A stretch of 64,000 bases of DNA from Candidatus Opimibacter iunctus (GTDB taxonomy: Bacteria > Bacteroidota > Bacteroidia > Chitinophagales > Saprospiraceae), in NCBI GenBank assembly GCA_016716665.1, contig JADJVH010000002.1, forward strand, positions 434,001 through 498,000. Direction: 5' to 3'. The position numbers and the translations under genes are program-made. Each line of letters starts with the position of its first letter. Positions within the stretch are counted from its first letter, which is position 1. Below, piece by piece: positions 38,870-46,864 of this stretch. The notes under the pieces were generated by a model. That model was not told the origin of the DNA, did no database searches, and saw only the letters and a list, made by a program, of their open reading frames with translations.

Positions 38870-39084
38870 TTCATATGTAGAGACGCGAGATTCGGAAACA
38901 ACAATATGCATTTCATAGGTAGAGAGGGGAGATATGGAATCTCCAATATGGATTTCAAAGGTAGCGACGAGAGATATGCAATCTGCAATATGGATTTCAT
39001 AGGCAGAGACGCGAAATATGGATTTACAATATCGAATTCAAAGGTAGAGACGCGATTAATCGCGTCTCTACCTTTGAATTCGAT
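38870..39084. repeat. Degenerate array ending in a 54-bp perfect AGAGACGCGAT palindrome
   Basis: Units of about 30-45 bp (ATTTCATAGGTAGAGACGCGA-type followed by an ATATGGA-type tail) start near 38870, 38909, 38955, 38994 and 39031. The last unit is a perfect palindrome at 39031-39084 with arms ATCGAATTCAAAGGTAGAG and no loop. As at 24541-24713, only the final unit has a right arm. Confidence 0.88.
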
Positions 39085-39257
39085 CTGAGGTCTCATGCTT
39101 CGACCTCCAGTCCCTTAACCAACCTGGTCTTTTGTCTAGCGTCTTTCGTCTAACGTCTAAACAGGATTTACCTCTATATCTGAATACCTCCCGTTGGTCT
39201 ACTTTTCAGGCCAGTTTGTTGATTTTACCTATTTTGACATTTCAAATCACGACCACA

Positions 39258-42200
39258 ATGAAAAATTGTTTTTTGCTCTTTTGTTTGTCTTTACTGATCA
39301 GCCAGTTTGCTGATGCTCAAGTCAGTGCCCGGATGTTCCGGACCCCGGATGTATCACAGACCCAGATCGTATTCTCCTATGGAGGGGATATCTGGATCGT
39401 CAATAAGGAAGGCGGTACAGCCTCCAAGTTGAGTTCACCATCAGGTGCGGAAGGATTTTCGCGCTTCTCCCCGGATGGCACCCAGGTTGCTTTTTCGGGC
39501 AACTATGACGGCAACTATGATGTGTATGTCATTCCCACTGTCGGTGGTTTACCAACAAGGATCACCTACCACGGAATGGGCGACCGCCTGGTAGACTGGT
39601 ATCCATCAGGAGACAAATTGCTCTACACTTCTTCGAGAGAAAGTGGTAAGCAACGTTTCTCTCAATTTTATAAAGTCGATGCTAAAGGCGGCCTGTCCGA
39701 AAAACTTCCGATCGCATACGGTGAGTATGGATCGTTTTCTCCGGATGGCAAGCAGATTGCTTTCAATGAGCGCTCTGTACTGAATGACACCTGGAAGCGC
39801 TATCGCGGAGGAAGCAATGGCAGTATCTGGATCTTTGATCTGGAGACGCTCGCCTCTACCAATATCACCAATACAGATGCTGGCTGTGAACTGCCCATGT
39901 GGTATGGTGATCGTATCTATTATTTGTCCGACAGAGGTACTGAGCAAAGGGACAATCTGTGGATGTATGATATCAAGACTAAGTCTACCACGCAGATCAC
40001 TAACTATGCGGACTTTGATATCCACTTCCCTTCACTCGGCCCATCAGAGATCGTGTATGAAGCCAACGGGGATTTGTACCTGCTAGATCTCAAGACCAAT
40101 AAATCAAGAGTGGTCAAGATCAATGTGATCACCGATCTCCTTGCCGTCAAGCCCAGAAAGGAAAGTGTGTCTGGTTATCTCACCAATGGAGGTATGTCTC
40201 CTGACGGTAACAGGGTCGTGGTTGAAGCGAGAGGTGATGTCTTTTCAGTGCCGGCGGAGGAAGGGTACATTCAAAATCTTACGAGGACCTCAGGCGTTGC
40301 TGAACGCGCTCCGGCCTGGTCTCCTGATGGTAAACTGGTAGCGTATTGGAGTGACAAATCAGGGGAGTACGAACTTACTGTCCGTGACCTGACACAGGGT
40401 GCTGCTGAGACAAAACTTACCTCAATGGGGCCCGGCTTCAGGTACAATATATTCTGGTCACCGGATAGTAAGAAGCTGGTGTGGGTGGATCAGACGATGA
40501 CGATCAACATGTATAGCATGGAGACTAAGACGGTAAGCAAGATCGATCAGGACACCCGACTCTTCGAAGGCGGATTGCGCGGATGGTATCCCAGCTGGTC
40601 AGGAGACAGCCAGTGGCTGGCCTATGAGAAATCGCAGGACAATGGCAATCCTGCAATATATATCTACAATACTAAAACCAAAGTCAATACCAAGGCCACA
40701 AGTGGATTTTATTCTGATCACAATCCAACCTTTGATCCTGATGGTAAATATCTCTATCTCGTGACCAATCGCAATTTTGATCCGCTCTACAGCAATTTTG
40801 ATAATTCGTGGGCGTATGCTAATTCAGGTCAACTGGCAGCTATCACCTTGACTAAGGCCCAGGCCAGTCCGTTGTCTACAAAGAATGATACGGTCGCTAT
40901 TGCTAAAACTGAAGAGCCGAAAGAGGCAGAAAAGGCTGATGCCTCCGCGAAAAATGCTACGGCATCCAAGAAAGAGGCCAAAGAGGCGAAAGGGGCTAAA
41001 GAGGAGAAAGAGGCTGAAAAGGCCAAAGAGGTCAAGGAAACTAAGATTGATTTTGATCAGTTTGAGAGCAGGCTCGTGATCTTGCCTCCTGCCGCAGGTA
41101 ATATCGGAAGCCTAAGGGCGGTGAGTGGTAAGGTTGTCTACGAAAGATATCCCAACACAGGGTCTGCTGAAGAAGATGCATCACTCAAGTATTTTGATCT
41201 TGAGGAACGTGAAGAGAAGACTATCATCGACAAGATCGGAGGATATGATATCAGTGCAGATGGAAAGAAAGTGCTGATCTCCCAGGATGGCAACTTTAGT
41301 ATCATTGAACTTGCAGCAGATCAGAAGGTGGAAAAATCAATCGCCGTCAAGGATATGGAAGCCACGATCAACCCGATGGAAGAGTGGACACAGATATTCA
41401 ATGATGCATGGCGGTTTGAGCGCGATTTTTTCTATGACAAGAATATGCATGGGGTAGACTGGAATGCGATACATGATCAGTATGCCGCCTTGATCCCATA
41501 TTGTGTCAGCCGCTCGGATATTAATTTTGTGATCGGTGAGATGATCGGCGAACTCAACGCCTCACATACCTATCGTTATGGTGGCGATGGTGAAAAGCCA
41601 AAGAACAGGGAAGTAGGATACCTGGGCATTGACTGGACGAAGAAAGACGGATACTTTGCAGTAGGCAAAGTAGTGCGCGGCGCCGCATGGGACAATGAAG
41701 TGCGTTCACCGCTGGATGAGCCTGGCATCAATGTAGGTGCAGGTGATTATATCCTTGCTGTCAATGGCATCGCACTCAATGAATATCCTGATCCTTATGC
41801 TGCATTCGAAGGACTGGCTAACAAAACCGTTGAACTGACTGTCAATTCGAAGCCTTCATTTACAGGATCAAGAAATGTGGTCGTCAAGACACTGGGTGAT
41901 GAAACGCGACTGCGCAACCTGGCCTGGATAGAAAGTAACAGGCAGGAAGTAGACAAGGCATCAGGTGGTAAAGTTGGTTATATCTATGTACCGGATACCG
42001 GAGTAGAGGGGCAGAACGAACTGGTACGTCAGTTTTACGGCCAGTGGAATAAGGAAGGTCTGGTCATCGATGAGCGCTTCAACAATGGCGGACAGATTCC
42101 TGACCGCTTTATCGAATTGCTCAACCGCAAGCCACTTGCATTTTGGGATGTACGTGACGGACAAAACTGGCAGTGGCCTCCATTGGCCAATTTCGGTTCC

Positions 42201-42584
42201 ATGGTCATGCTGATCAATGGATGGTCAGGTTCGGGTGGTGATGCCTTCCCTGATTTCTTCCGCAAGGCAGGACTCGGTCCTTTGATTGGTGCACGTACAT
42301 GGGGTGGGTTGATCGGGATCTCCGGATCACCTGAACTCATCGATGGTGGCGGTGTGACCGTGCCTACCTTCAGGATGTACAATCCGGATGGCACATGGTT
42401 CCTGGAAGGCCATGGCGTGGATCCTGATATCGAAGTGAAAGAAGATCCGACTATGCTTGCAAAAGGTATCGACACACAGTTGCAGAAAGCAATTGAAGTG
42501 GTGATGAAGAATGTGGCTGCCAAAGGTCCGTTGTATCCTAAGGTACCTGAGCAGGAGAACAGGTCGAGGAATGGGAAGACATAA
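39258..42584 (+). CDS. Tricorn-like S41 protease with beta-propellers and PDZ
   Basis: About 1108 residues from ATG 39258 (an upstream in-frame start at 39132 has no family support). Signal peptide NCFLLFCLSLLISQFADA. Residues of about 30-560 are PD40/WD40-like propeller repeats (FSPDGTQVAFSG, SPDGKQIAF, SPDGKLVAYW). A Lys/Glu/Ala-rich stretch of about 50 residues (EAKEAKGAKEEKEAEKAKE) follows, then the tricorn core domain, a PDZ (GYLGIDW ... GDYILAVNG) and the S41 catalytic part, with the nucleophile Ser in NGWSGSGGDAFPDF and WGGLIGISG following. It is probably a periplasmic peptidase that degrades oligopeptides. Confidence 0.93.
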   Translation: MKNCFLLFCLSLLISQFADAQVSARMFRTPDVSQTQIVFSYGGDIWIVNKEGGTASKLSSPSGAEGFSRFSPDGTQVAFSGNYDGNYDVYVIPTVGGLPTRITYHGMGDRLVDWYPSGDKLLYTSSRESGKQRFSQFYKVDAKGGLSEKLPIAYGEYGSFSPDGKQIAFNERSVLNDTWKRYRGGSNGSIWIFDLETLASTNITNTDAGCELPMWYGDRIYYLSDRGTEQRDNLWMYDIKTKSTTQITNYADFDIHFPSLGPSEIVYEANGDLYLLDLKTNKSRVVKINVITDLLAVKPRKESVSGYLTNGGMSPDGNRVVVEARGDVFSVPAEEGYIQNLTRTSGVAERAPAWSPDGKLVAYWSDKSGEYELTVRDLTQGAAETKLTSMGPGFRYNIFWSPDSKKLVWVDQTMTINMYSMETKTVSKIDQDTRLFEGGLRGWYPSWSGDSQWLAYEKSQDNGNPAIYIYNTKTKVNTKATSGFYSDHNPTFDPDGKYLYLVTNRNFDPLYSNFDNSWAYANSGQLAAITLTKAQASPLSTKNDTVAIAKTEEPKEAEKADASAKNATASKKEAKEAKGAKEEKEAEKAKEVKETKIDFDQFESRLVILPPAAGNIGSLRAVSGKVVYERYPNTGSAEEDASLKYFDLEEREEKTIIDKIGGYDISADGKKVLISQDGNFSIIELAADQKVEKSIAVKDMEATINPMEEWTQIFNDAWRFERDFFYDKNMHGVDWNAIHDQYAALIPYCVSRSDINFVIGEMIGELNASHTYRYGGDGEKPKNREVGYLGIDWTKKDGYFAVGKVVRGAAWDNEVRSPLDEPGINVGAGDYILAVNGIALNEYPDPYAAFEGLANKTVELTVNSKPSFTGSRNVVVKTLGDETRLRNLAWIESNRQEVDKASGGKVGYIYVPDTGVEGQNELVRQFYGQWNKEGLVIDERFNNGGQIPDRFIELLNRKPLAFWDVRDGQNWQWPPLANFGSMVMLINGWSGSGGDAFPDFFRKAGLGPLIGARTWGGLIGISGSPELIDGGGVTVPTFRMYNPDGTWFLEGHGVDPDIEVKEDPTMLAKGIDTQLQKAIEVVMKNVAAKGPLYPKVPEQENRSRNGKT

Positions 42585-42975
42585 CCTCCCTCGCCTGTAT
42601 AGGCGATCCCCCCTAAAGGGTGGATGATTTCCTTGTCCTGATCGGACGATCCCTACTAAAGTAGGGAAGAGATAACCTCCCTCGTCCTGATCGGACGATC
42701 CCTCCTAAAGGAGGGATGTGGTTTTTGAAAGTGATATTATTAGTGGTCGAAATACTGAATGGTCCCTGAGCTTGTCGAAGGGAGACTAGTGGCCTCCTCC
42801 TTTTGCCGCCGATGAGCCCTTGGCACATCGCGGCAGAGAGAGGGGGCTTTTTTTTACCCTTCGACAAGCTCAGGGACCTGATATTTGAAATCGATTTCTT
42901 TCATTAAACTTAGCAACCTGGTCAGATGAAACAGGTCCCCTTTAGGCGATGTGCTGAGCGGAGTCGAAGTAGGAT
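42585..42975. repeat. Intergenic palindromic repeats
   Basis: No gene seen. Two copies of a GATCGGACGATCCCTnCTAAAG element (42640-42715) follow a CCTCGCC variant. An inverted pair GGTCCCTGAGCTTGTCGAAG (from about 42762) and CTTCGACAAGCTCAGGGACC (to about 42878) encloses about 75 bases. A TGAGCGGAGTCGAAGTAGG element lies at about 42953. The TTCGACAAGCTCAGGG and CTCCGCTCA families recur in many bacterial genomes as short repeats. Confidence 0.8.
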
Positions 42976-44067
42976 TTAGGGGTAAAAAGTGCGATATATC
43001 ATCAGCGTCTTCTCCGCAGTCGCCTGGTACGAAAACTCCCTCACTCTTTGTGAGGCATTGTTTGCAAGTTGTTTTCCTAATTCAGGATCATTGAGGATGC
43101 GCATGGTTGCTGCGGCTAGCGCATCAGCATCTCCAATGGGGGCGAGCAGACCAGTGACTCCATCTTCAACCATTTCAGGTATGCCGCCTGCACGCGTGGC
43201 TACGACAGGCACACCTGCAGCGAATGCTTCCAGGACAATGGTGCCCAGGCCTTCGGTGACCGAAGTGATCAGGAAGATATCGAGTGATTGCATCACCTCC
43301 ACGATGTCTTCACGAAAGCCAAGCATGTGCACATTGGCATGCAATTTCAGATCATTGATCATTTTCGCAATACGTTTTTCTTCCTTGCCCTTGCCGGCGA
43401 TGATAAAATGGACTGAAGGATCAATTGCAATTACTCTTGCTGCAGTCCTGATAAACGTTGGATAATCCTTATGATCAGCGAGGGCACTCAGGTTGCCGAC
43501 GATTTTTGTTTTTTCATTCAGGCCGAGTTCGCTGATTAGTTTTCGTGCTCCACTGTGCTGGTCATATTTGTGCAGATCGATACCTGAATGGACGACGGCG
43601 AGTTTCGATACATCTTTGATGGCAGGAGCAGTGATGTCGCTTATGGTTTTCGATACACAGATGATTCGCCTGATGGAGGGGTGATTGTATTTCCACCGGG
43701 ACAAGGGATTGGATGACACCGGAAAATCTACACGACGACTGATGATGATCGGTGACTTGACACCATAATGTGCGGCAGCCACCACAGCTGCACTATGGGC
43801 ATGTGAGTCGTGGCAATGTATGATGTCAAATGGCTTGCCTTTCGAAAGCCTGAAGATCTTTCGTGCGAGTTCAAAATCAAAAGGACCCCGCTTTTCAAAA
43901 GTGGCAACAGGGATGGATGCCTCCATCATGCGTGCAGCCAGCACAGATCCTTGCGGACAGAGCACGACTTGATTAATACCCATAGCTTGCAAGGCAGTGG
44001 CCAGGTATGCTACTTGTTGCTCACCGCCACGCCAACTCACAGGTGTGGACACATGCAGGATGGTCAT
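42976..44067 (-). CDS. Glycosyltransferase family 4
   Basis: 363 residues of GT-B fold. N-terminal HVSTPVSWRGGEQQVAYLA. C-terminal VGNLSALADHKDYPTFIRTA, AGKGKEE and the GT4 signature SVTEGLGTIVLEAFAAGVPVVATRAGG (E-x7-E type). It probably transfers a sugar in LPS or other surface glycan synthesis. The start overlaps the GT2 gene's end by 4 nt, so the pair is an operon. Confidence 0.92.
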   Translation of the reverse strand: MTILHVSTPVSWRGGEQQVAYLATALQAMGINQVVLCPQGSVLAARMMEASIPVATFEKRGPFDFELARKIFRLSKGKPFDIIHCHDSHAHSAAVVAAAHYGVKSPIIISRRVDFPVSSNPLSRWKYNHPSIRRIICVSKTISDITAPAIKDVSKLAVVHSGIDLHKYDQHSGARKLISELGLNEKTKIVGNLSALADHKDYPTFIRTAARVIAIDPSVHFIIAGKGKEEKRIAKMINDLKLHANVHMLGFREDIVEVMQSLDIFLITSVTEGLGTIVLEAFAAGVPVVATRAGGIPEMVEDGVTGLLAPIGDADALAAATMRILNDPELGKQLANNASQRVREFSYQATAEKTLMIYRTFYP

Positions 44068-44840
44068 AGGGACTGATCCTTTTGCAGATAGTAGAGGCGC
44101 AGGTATTTGAGGAATACCGCATGGGCGCTGTTGACCGCAATTGTATATCCAATCATGCCATCGAGAAATCCTGCCTTGAATATATAGTGGCGCATAAACC
44201 TGGCGATGGGCTTGTAGAGGATCTTGGGGATGCTTGAGGTTTTACCCTGGTTGTGCATCGCAATGGCTCCTATGGTACTAAACCGGTCTATCTGCTTGAG
44301 ATGATCGGAGATGCTGGCATAGGAGTAGTGGAGGATATCGCCTACCAGGTGCTTCATGTTTGACCCCAGGTTGAGTCTGAACCGGTCATGGGGATTGACG
44401 CCGGTCCACTGGCCTTTGGTGCGGTTGTACAGGCGGAGCTTGGTATCGGGGTACCAGCCGCTGTGGTGCACCCATGTGCCGCAGTAGTTGGTCAGCCGGT
44501 GCATCGTATACCCATCGGCACCGGGATTGGGGAAGATAGCTGCGATAGCGGCTTTCAGGTGTGGAGTGAGGGCCTCGTCTGCATCCAGCGAAAGGACCCA
44601 GTCGTTTTTGGCTTTGGAGGTTGCAAAGTTTTTTTGTTCGATGTAGCCCAGGAAATCCTGTTCGATAACCGTAGCGCCCATGGAGCGGCAGATGTCGGCG
44701 GTGCTGTCTAAAGATCCGGAGTCTACGACCAGGATTTCGTCACCCAGGCCCTGGACGCTTTCGAGGCACCGGCGGATGTTGTGTTCTTCGTTGTAGGTGA
44801 TGATGACAATAGATAGAGGGGTCATGGATACTGAATTCAA
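44064..44840 (-). CDS. Glycosyltransferase family 2 (WaaE/KdtX-like)
   Basis: 258 residues of GT-A fold. N-terminal LSIVIITYNEEHNIRRCLES, the DXD-like region SLDADEAL, and WTGVNPHDRFRL. The order LVVDSGSLDSTADICRSMGA ... QKNFATSKAKNDWVLSLDADE is typical of the LPS core beta-1,4-glucosyltransferase (WaaE-like) branch. A second in-frame ATG five codons in (44825) is also possible. Acceptor unknown. Confidence 0.92.
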   Translation of the reverse strand: MNSVSMTPLSIVIITYNEEHNIRRCLESVQGLGDEILVVDSGSLDSTADICRSMGATVIEQDFLGYIEQKNFATSKAKNDWVLSLDADEALTPHLKAAIAAIFPNPGADGYTMHRLTNYCGTWVHHSGWYPDTKLRLYNRTKGQWTGVNPHDRFRLNLGSNMKHLVGDILHYSYASISDHLKQIDRFSTIGAIAMHNQGKTSSIPKILYKPIARFMRHYIFKAGFLDGMIGYTIAVNSAHAVFLKYLRLYYLQKDQSL

Positions 44841-44876
44841 TACAAATTTAGGATTTTTTAGGCTGTGGATGAAAAG

Positions 44877-44998
44877 AGGCTCAAGAGGCCGAAATGGCTA
44901 AAGAGGCTGAAGAGTAAGAGGCTGAAGGCCAAGGGCCAAAAGGTCTAAAGAGGTCAAATGCCAAAGGCGATTGGACGAAAGAGGCTAAGGGCAAATGT
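44877..44998. repeat. AAAGAGGCC/T reiterated intergenic sequence
   Basis: Imperfect units related to GGCTAAAGAGG and GGCCAAAAGGTC, with no open frame kept. The same family is in frame in the tricorn gene at about 40915-41045 and, inverted, at 45446-45477 (GGCCTCTTTCGCC). Confidence 0.75.
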
Positions 44999-45001
44999 AA
45001 A

Positions 45002-45445
45002 TTAGGATGAAGATGTGATGTCGTGTTTGATTGTGGTGATAAGGTTTTGGATCATGCCTGAGATACGTCGTGAACGGACTATAGCTTCATTGCAGATGGA
45101 CTCTTCGATGAGGCAAAGTTGATTTGCAATATACAATTGTGTTCGGAGTTCACCGGATGATCCTTTAGCATAGTAAAGAAACCTTATAAACTCTTTATCA
45201 GATTGGCGCTCGAATACTTCTGCTACATTAGATGGAATCGAGATGGAACTTCTGATGATCTGGTCTTTGATGGCATATTCTTTCGAATGGCTAAAAGCCC
45301 TATATATGTCGCAGGATAATTTGACTCCTTCCTGCCACACAATCAGGTCCTCGAATTGCTGATATTTTCTGTTTTCTTTGTTTTTGAGTGTATTAGATTC
45401 GTGATATGTTAAATGAATTGCCAAATGCAGTCCCATTAACCTCAT
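45002..45445 (-). CDS. Four-helix-bundle protein (23S rRNA intervening-sequence protein family)
   Basis: 147 residues. The core YQQFEDLIVWQEGVKLSCDIY, then IKDQIIRSSISIPSNVAEVFER and the closing helices, match the family of four-helix-bundle proteins first found in 23S rRNA insertions. The typical AEG-x-x-R turn is AEVFER here. No rRNA gene is near, so it is a free-standing copy. The first ~30 residues are not family-like; no alternative start lies between them and the core, so the start is uncertain. Function unknown. Confidence 0.85.
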   Translation of the reverse strand: MRLMGLHLAIHLTYHESNTLKNKENRKYQQFEDLIVWQEGVKLSCDIYRAFSHSKEYAIKDQIIRSSISIPSNVAEVFERQSDKEFIRFLYYAKGSSGELRTQLYIANQLCLIEESICNEAIVRSRRISGMIQNLITTIKHDITSSS

Positions 45446-45485
45446 GAGGCCTCTTCAGGGCCTCTTTCGCCTTTTCTTTTAGAAG

Positions 45486-45511
45486 AAAAAAGCGGGCCCG
45501 AAGGCCCGACT
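45486..45511 (-). terminator. Rho-independent terminator of the ssb gene
   Basis: On the minus strand CGGGCC-TTCG-GGCCCG is followed by CTTTTTTC: a stable UUCG tetraloop hairpin and U-run immediately after the ssb stop codon. Confidence 0.9.
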
Positions 45512-45514
45512 CAT

Positions 45515-45859
45515 TTACTTATCCGCTGCTTCAAGCTTCTTGAAATCAGAGACGACAATCTCTGTCGTATTTCGCTTGACATCGTCCTTGCCGGTGTATT
45601 CGCGGTAGGCGAGTTTGCCTTCGACGTAAAGGCGCTGGCCCTTGGTAAAGATCTTGGCCATGACCTCGGCGGTCTTGCCCCAGGCGAGGAGGTTGTGCCA
45701 GGTGGTGACGGTTTCTTTCTTGCCATCATCATCCTTGCGGTATTCGTGGGTGGCCATGGACATGCGGGCCATTTTCTTGCCTTCTGCGTATTCTTTGATT
45801 TCGATTTCCTGGCCGAGGAATCCGATGAGCTGTACGCGGTTGTCAACTGTTGAAAACAT
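45515..45859 (-). CDS. ssb: Single-stranded DNA-binding protein (short form)
   Basis: 114 residues of OB fold. VQLIGFLGQEIEIKEY at the N terminus and WHNLLAWGKTAEVMAKIFTKGQRLYVEGKL are typical SSB sequence. It lacks the flexible linker and the acidic DDDIPF-type tail that recruits partner proteins in housekeeping SSB. It is therefore likely an accessory SSB (e.g. competence, mobile or repair use), unless the tail is supplied elsewhere. Confidence 0.92.
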   Translation of the reverse strand: MFSTVDNRVQLIGFLGQEIEIKEYAEGKKMARMSMATHEYRKDDDGKKETVTTWHNLLAWGKTAEVMAKIFTKGQRLYVEGKLAYREYTGKDDVKRNTTEIVVSDFKKLEAADK

Positions 45860-45962
45860 GGTGAAGTGAAATTTGATTGTGAAACGTTATGATATACACC
45901 TCCCCTCTATGGGAGATGATCCAAATATGGGGTGGTGGAAGGGACCTAGCCGTAATGTTTAC

Positions 45963-45995
45963 GGATACTTACGTAAGTAGCTGGATACTTACGTA
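45963..45995. promoter_or_regulatory. Paired 13-bp direct repeats, candidate operator
   Basis: GGATACTTACGTA occurs at 45963-45975 and 45983-45995, with starts exactly 20 bp apart (about two helical turns). The first copy extends into the 12-bp palindrome ACTTACGTAAGT. It lies about 105 nt upstream of the ssb start and about 205 nt upstream of the cytochrome-like lipoprotein gene, between divergent genes. A dimeric regulator binding the same helix face is plausible. The rest of 45860-46199 holds no gene. Confidence 0.5.
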
Positions 45996-46023
45996 TACAA
46001 ATTCCAGATAGGCCGGACATCCT

Positions 46024-46051
46024 GTTGCGGACATTAACAACCTTATTTTTG
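46024..46051 (+). promoter_or_regulatory. Candidate Bacteroidota promoter
   Basis: -33-like TTG at 46024-46026 and a perfect -7 box TATTTTTG (TAnnTTTG) at 46044-46051, with a 17-nt spacer, slightly short for the consensus. It would drive the lipoprotein gene at 46200 with a leader of about 140 nt. Confidence 0.4.
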
Positions 46052-46199
46052 CGTGGTCAACGGTCTGATGCAATATTCGCCATTTGAGCTATGTTATAAG
46101 GTGCAAATAGCAAATACCACCACACCTCACCTTGAAAGATTAAAAGTATACCACACCAGGTACGAATTTAATCCTGTTTAACAATCTAAAACACAAGCA

Positions 46200-46667
46200 A
46201 TGAAAAGGGCAATGATCATCTGGTGTGCCGTATGCACATCTCTCCTGATGCTGACTTCCTGCGAAAAGGAAGGCAATGAAGGAAGCAATGAAGCAAAACT
46301 GAGTTCCAATGGCAGTGCAGAAAGCCACAACATGGGACAAAACTGTATGGACTGCCATCAGAAAGGCGGTGGAGGTGAAGGTTGGTTTACCGTAGCCGGT
46401 ACGATCTACAGTGAAGCGAACAATTCCACAGTGCCAAACGGACTCGTGGAATTGTACACAGGACCTAATGGCACAGGTTCATTGGCCTACACCGTAGAGG
46501 TCGATTCCAGAGGTAACTTTTACTCTACAGAAAAAGTAAACTTTGGTGGTGGGTTATATCCAGTGACGGTCAAGGGCCAGTCCAGGCGATTTATGCCCGA
46601 TCCCGTCAGCAATGGACAGTGTAATAGCTGCCATGGGGATAGTACGCACAAAATCTGGGGGAACTAA
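46200..46667 (+). CDS. Lipoprotein with two CxxCH motifs
   Basis: 155 residues. SPII lipobox LMLTSC. Two CxxCH motifs: CMDCH at about residue 49 and CNSCH near the C terminus (about residue 142). Between them is a beta-sandwich-like segment (VAGTIYSEANNSTVPNGLVE ... LYPVTVKG). The motifs suggest covalent haem c binding, making a small electron-carrier lipoprotein, but the spacing is long and no axial-ligand Met is obvious. An alternative is metal binding by the Cys pairs. No cytochrome c maturation genes are in the window. Confidence 0.75.
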   Translation: MKRAMIIWCAVCTSLLMLTSCEKEGNEGSNEAKLSSNGSAESHNMGQNCMDCHQKGGGGEGWFTVAGTIYSEANNSTVPNGLVELYTGPNGTGSLAYTVEVDSRGNFYSTEKVNFGGGLYPVTVKGQSRRFMPDPVSNGQCNSCHGDSTHKIWGN

Positions 46668-46864
46668 AGTGAAGAATGATGCTTCGACCTGCTTTCGCTC
46701 AACCATGTGCTACAGCTCAGCAACCAAGTGAAGAATGAAAAGTCGGGCGTGAGAAGTGGGGCGTGGAGAGTGGGGCGTGCAGAAGGCAGTAAGAAGTGAG
46801 CAGTGCGGAGTGAGCAGGAGGCTGTAAGTATACTTCACTATCTTTATACGATATATCCTATCGA

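Noticed and set aside
42762..42878. Inverted GGTCCCTGAGCTTGTCGAAG pair as an insertion sequence
   Set aside because: Only about 75 bases lie between the arms and no transposase is present; it belongs to a widespread short repeat family.
45002..45445. Four-helix-bundle protein as a sign of an rRNA operon insertion
   Set aside because: No rRNA sequence flanks it; free-standing copies are common.
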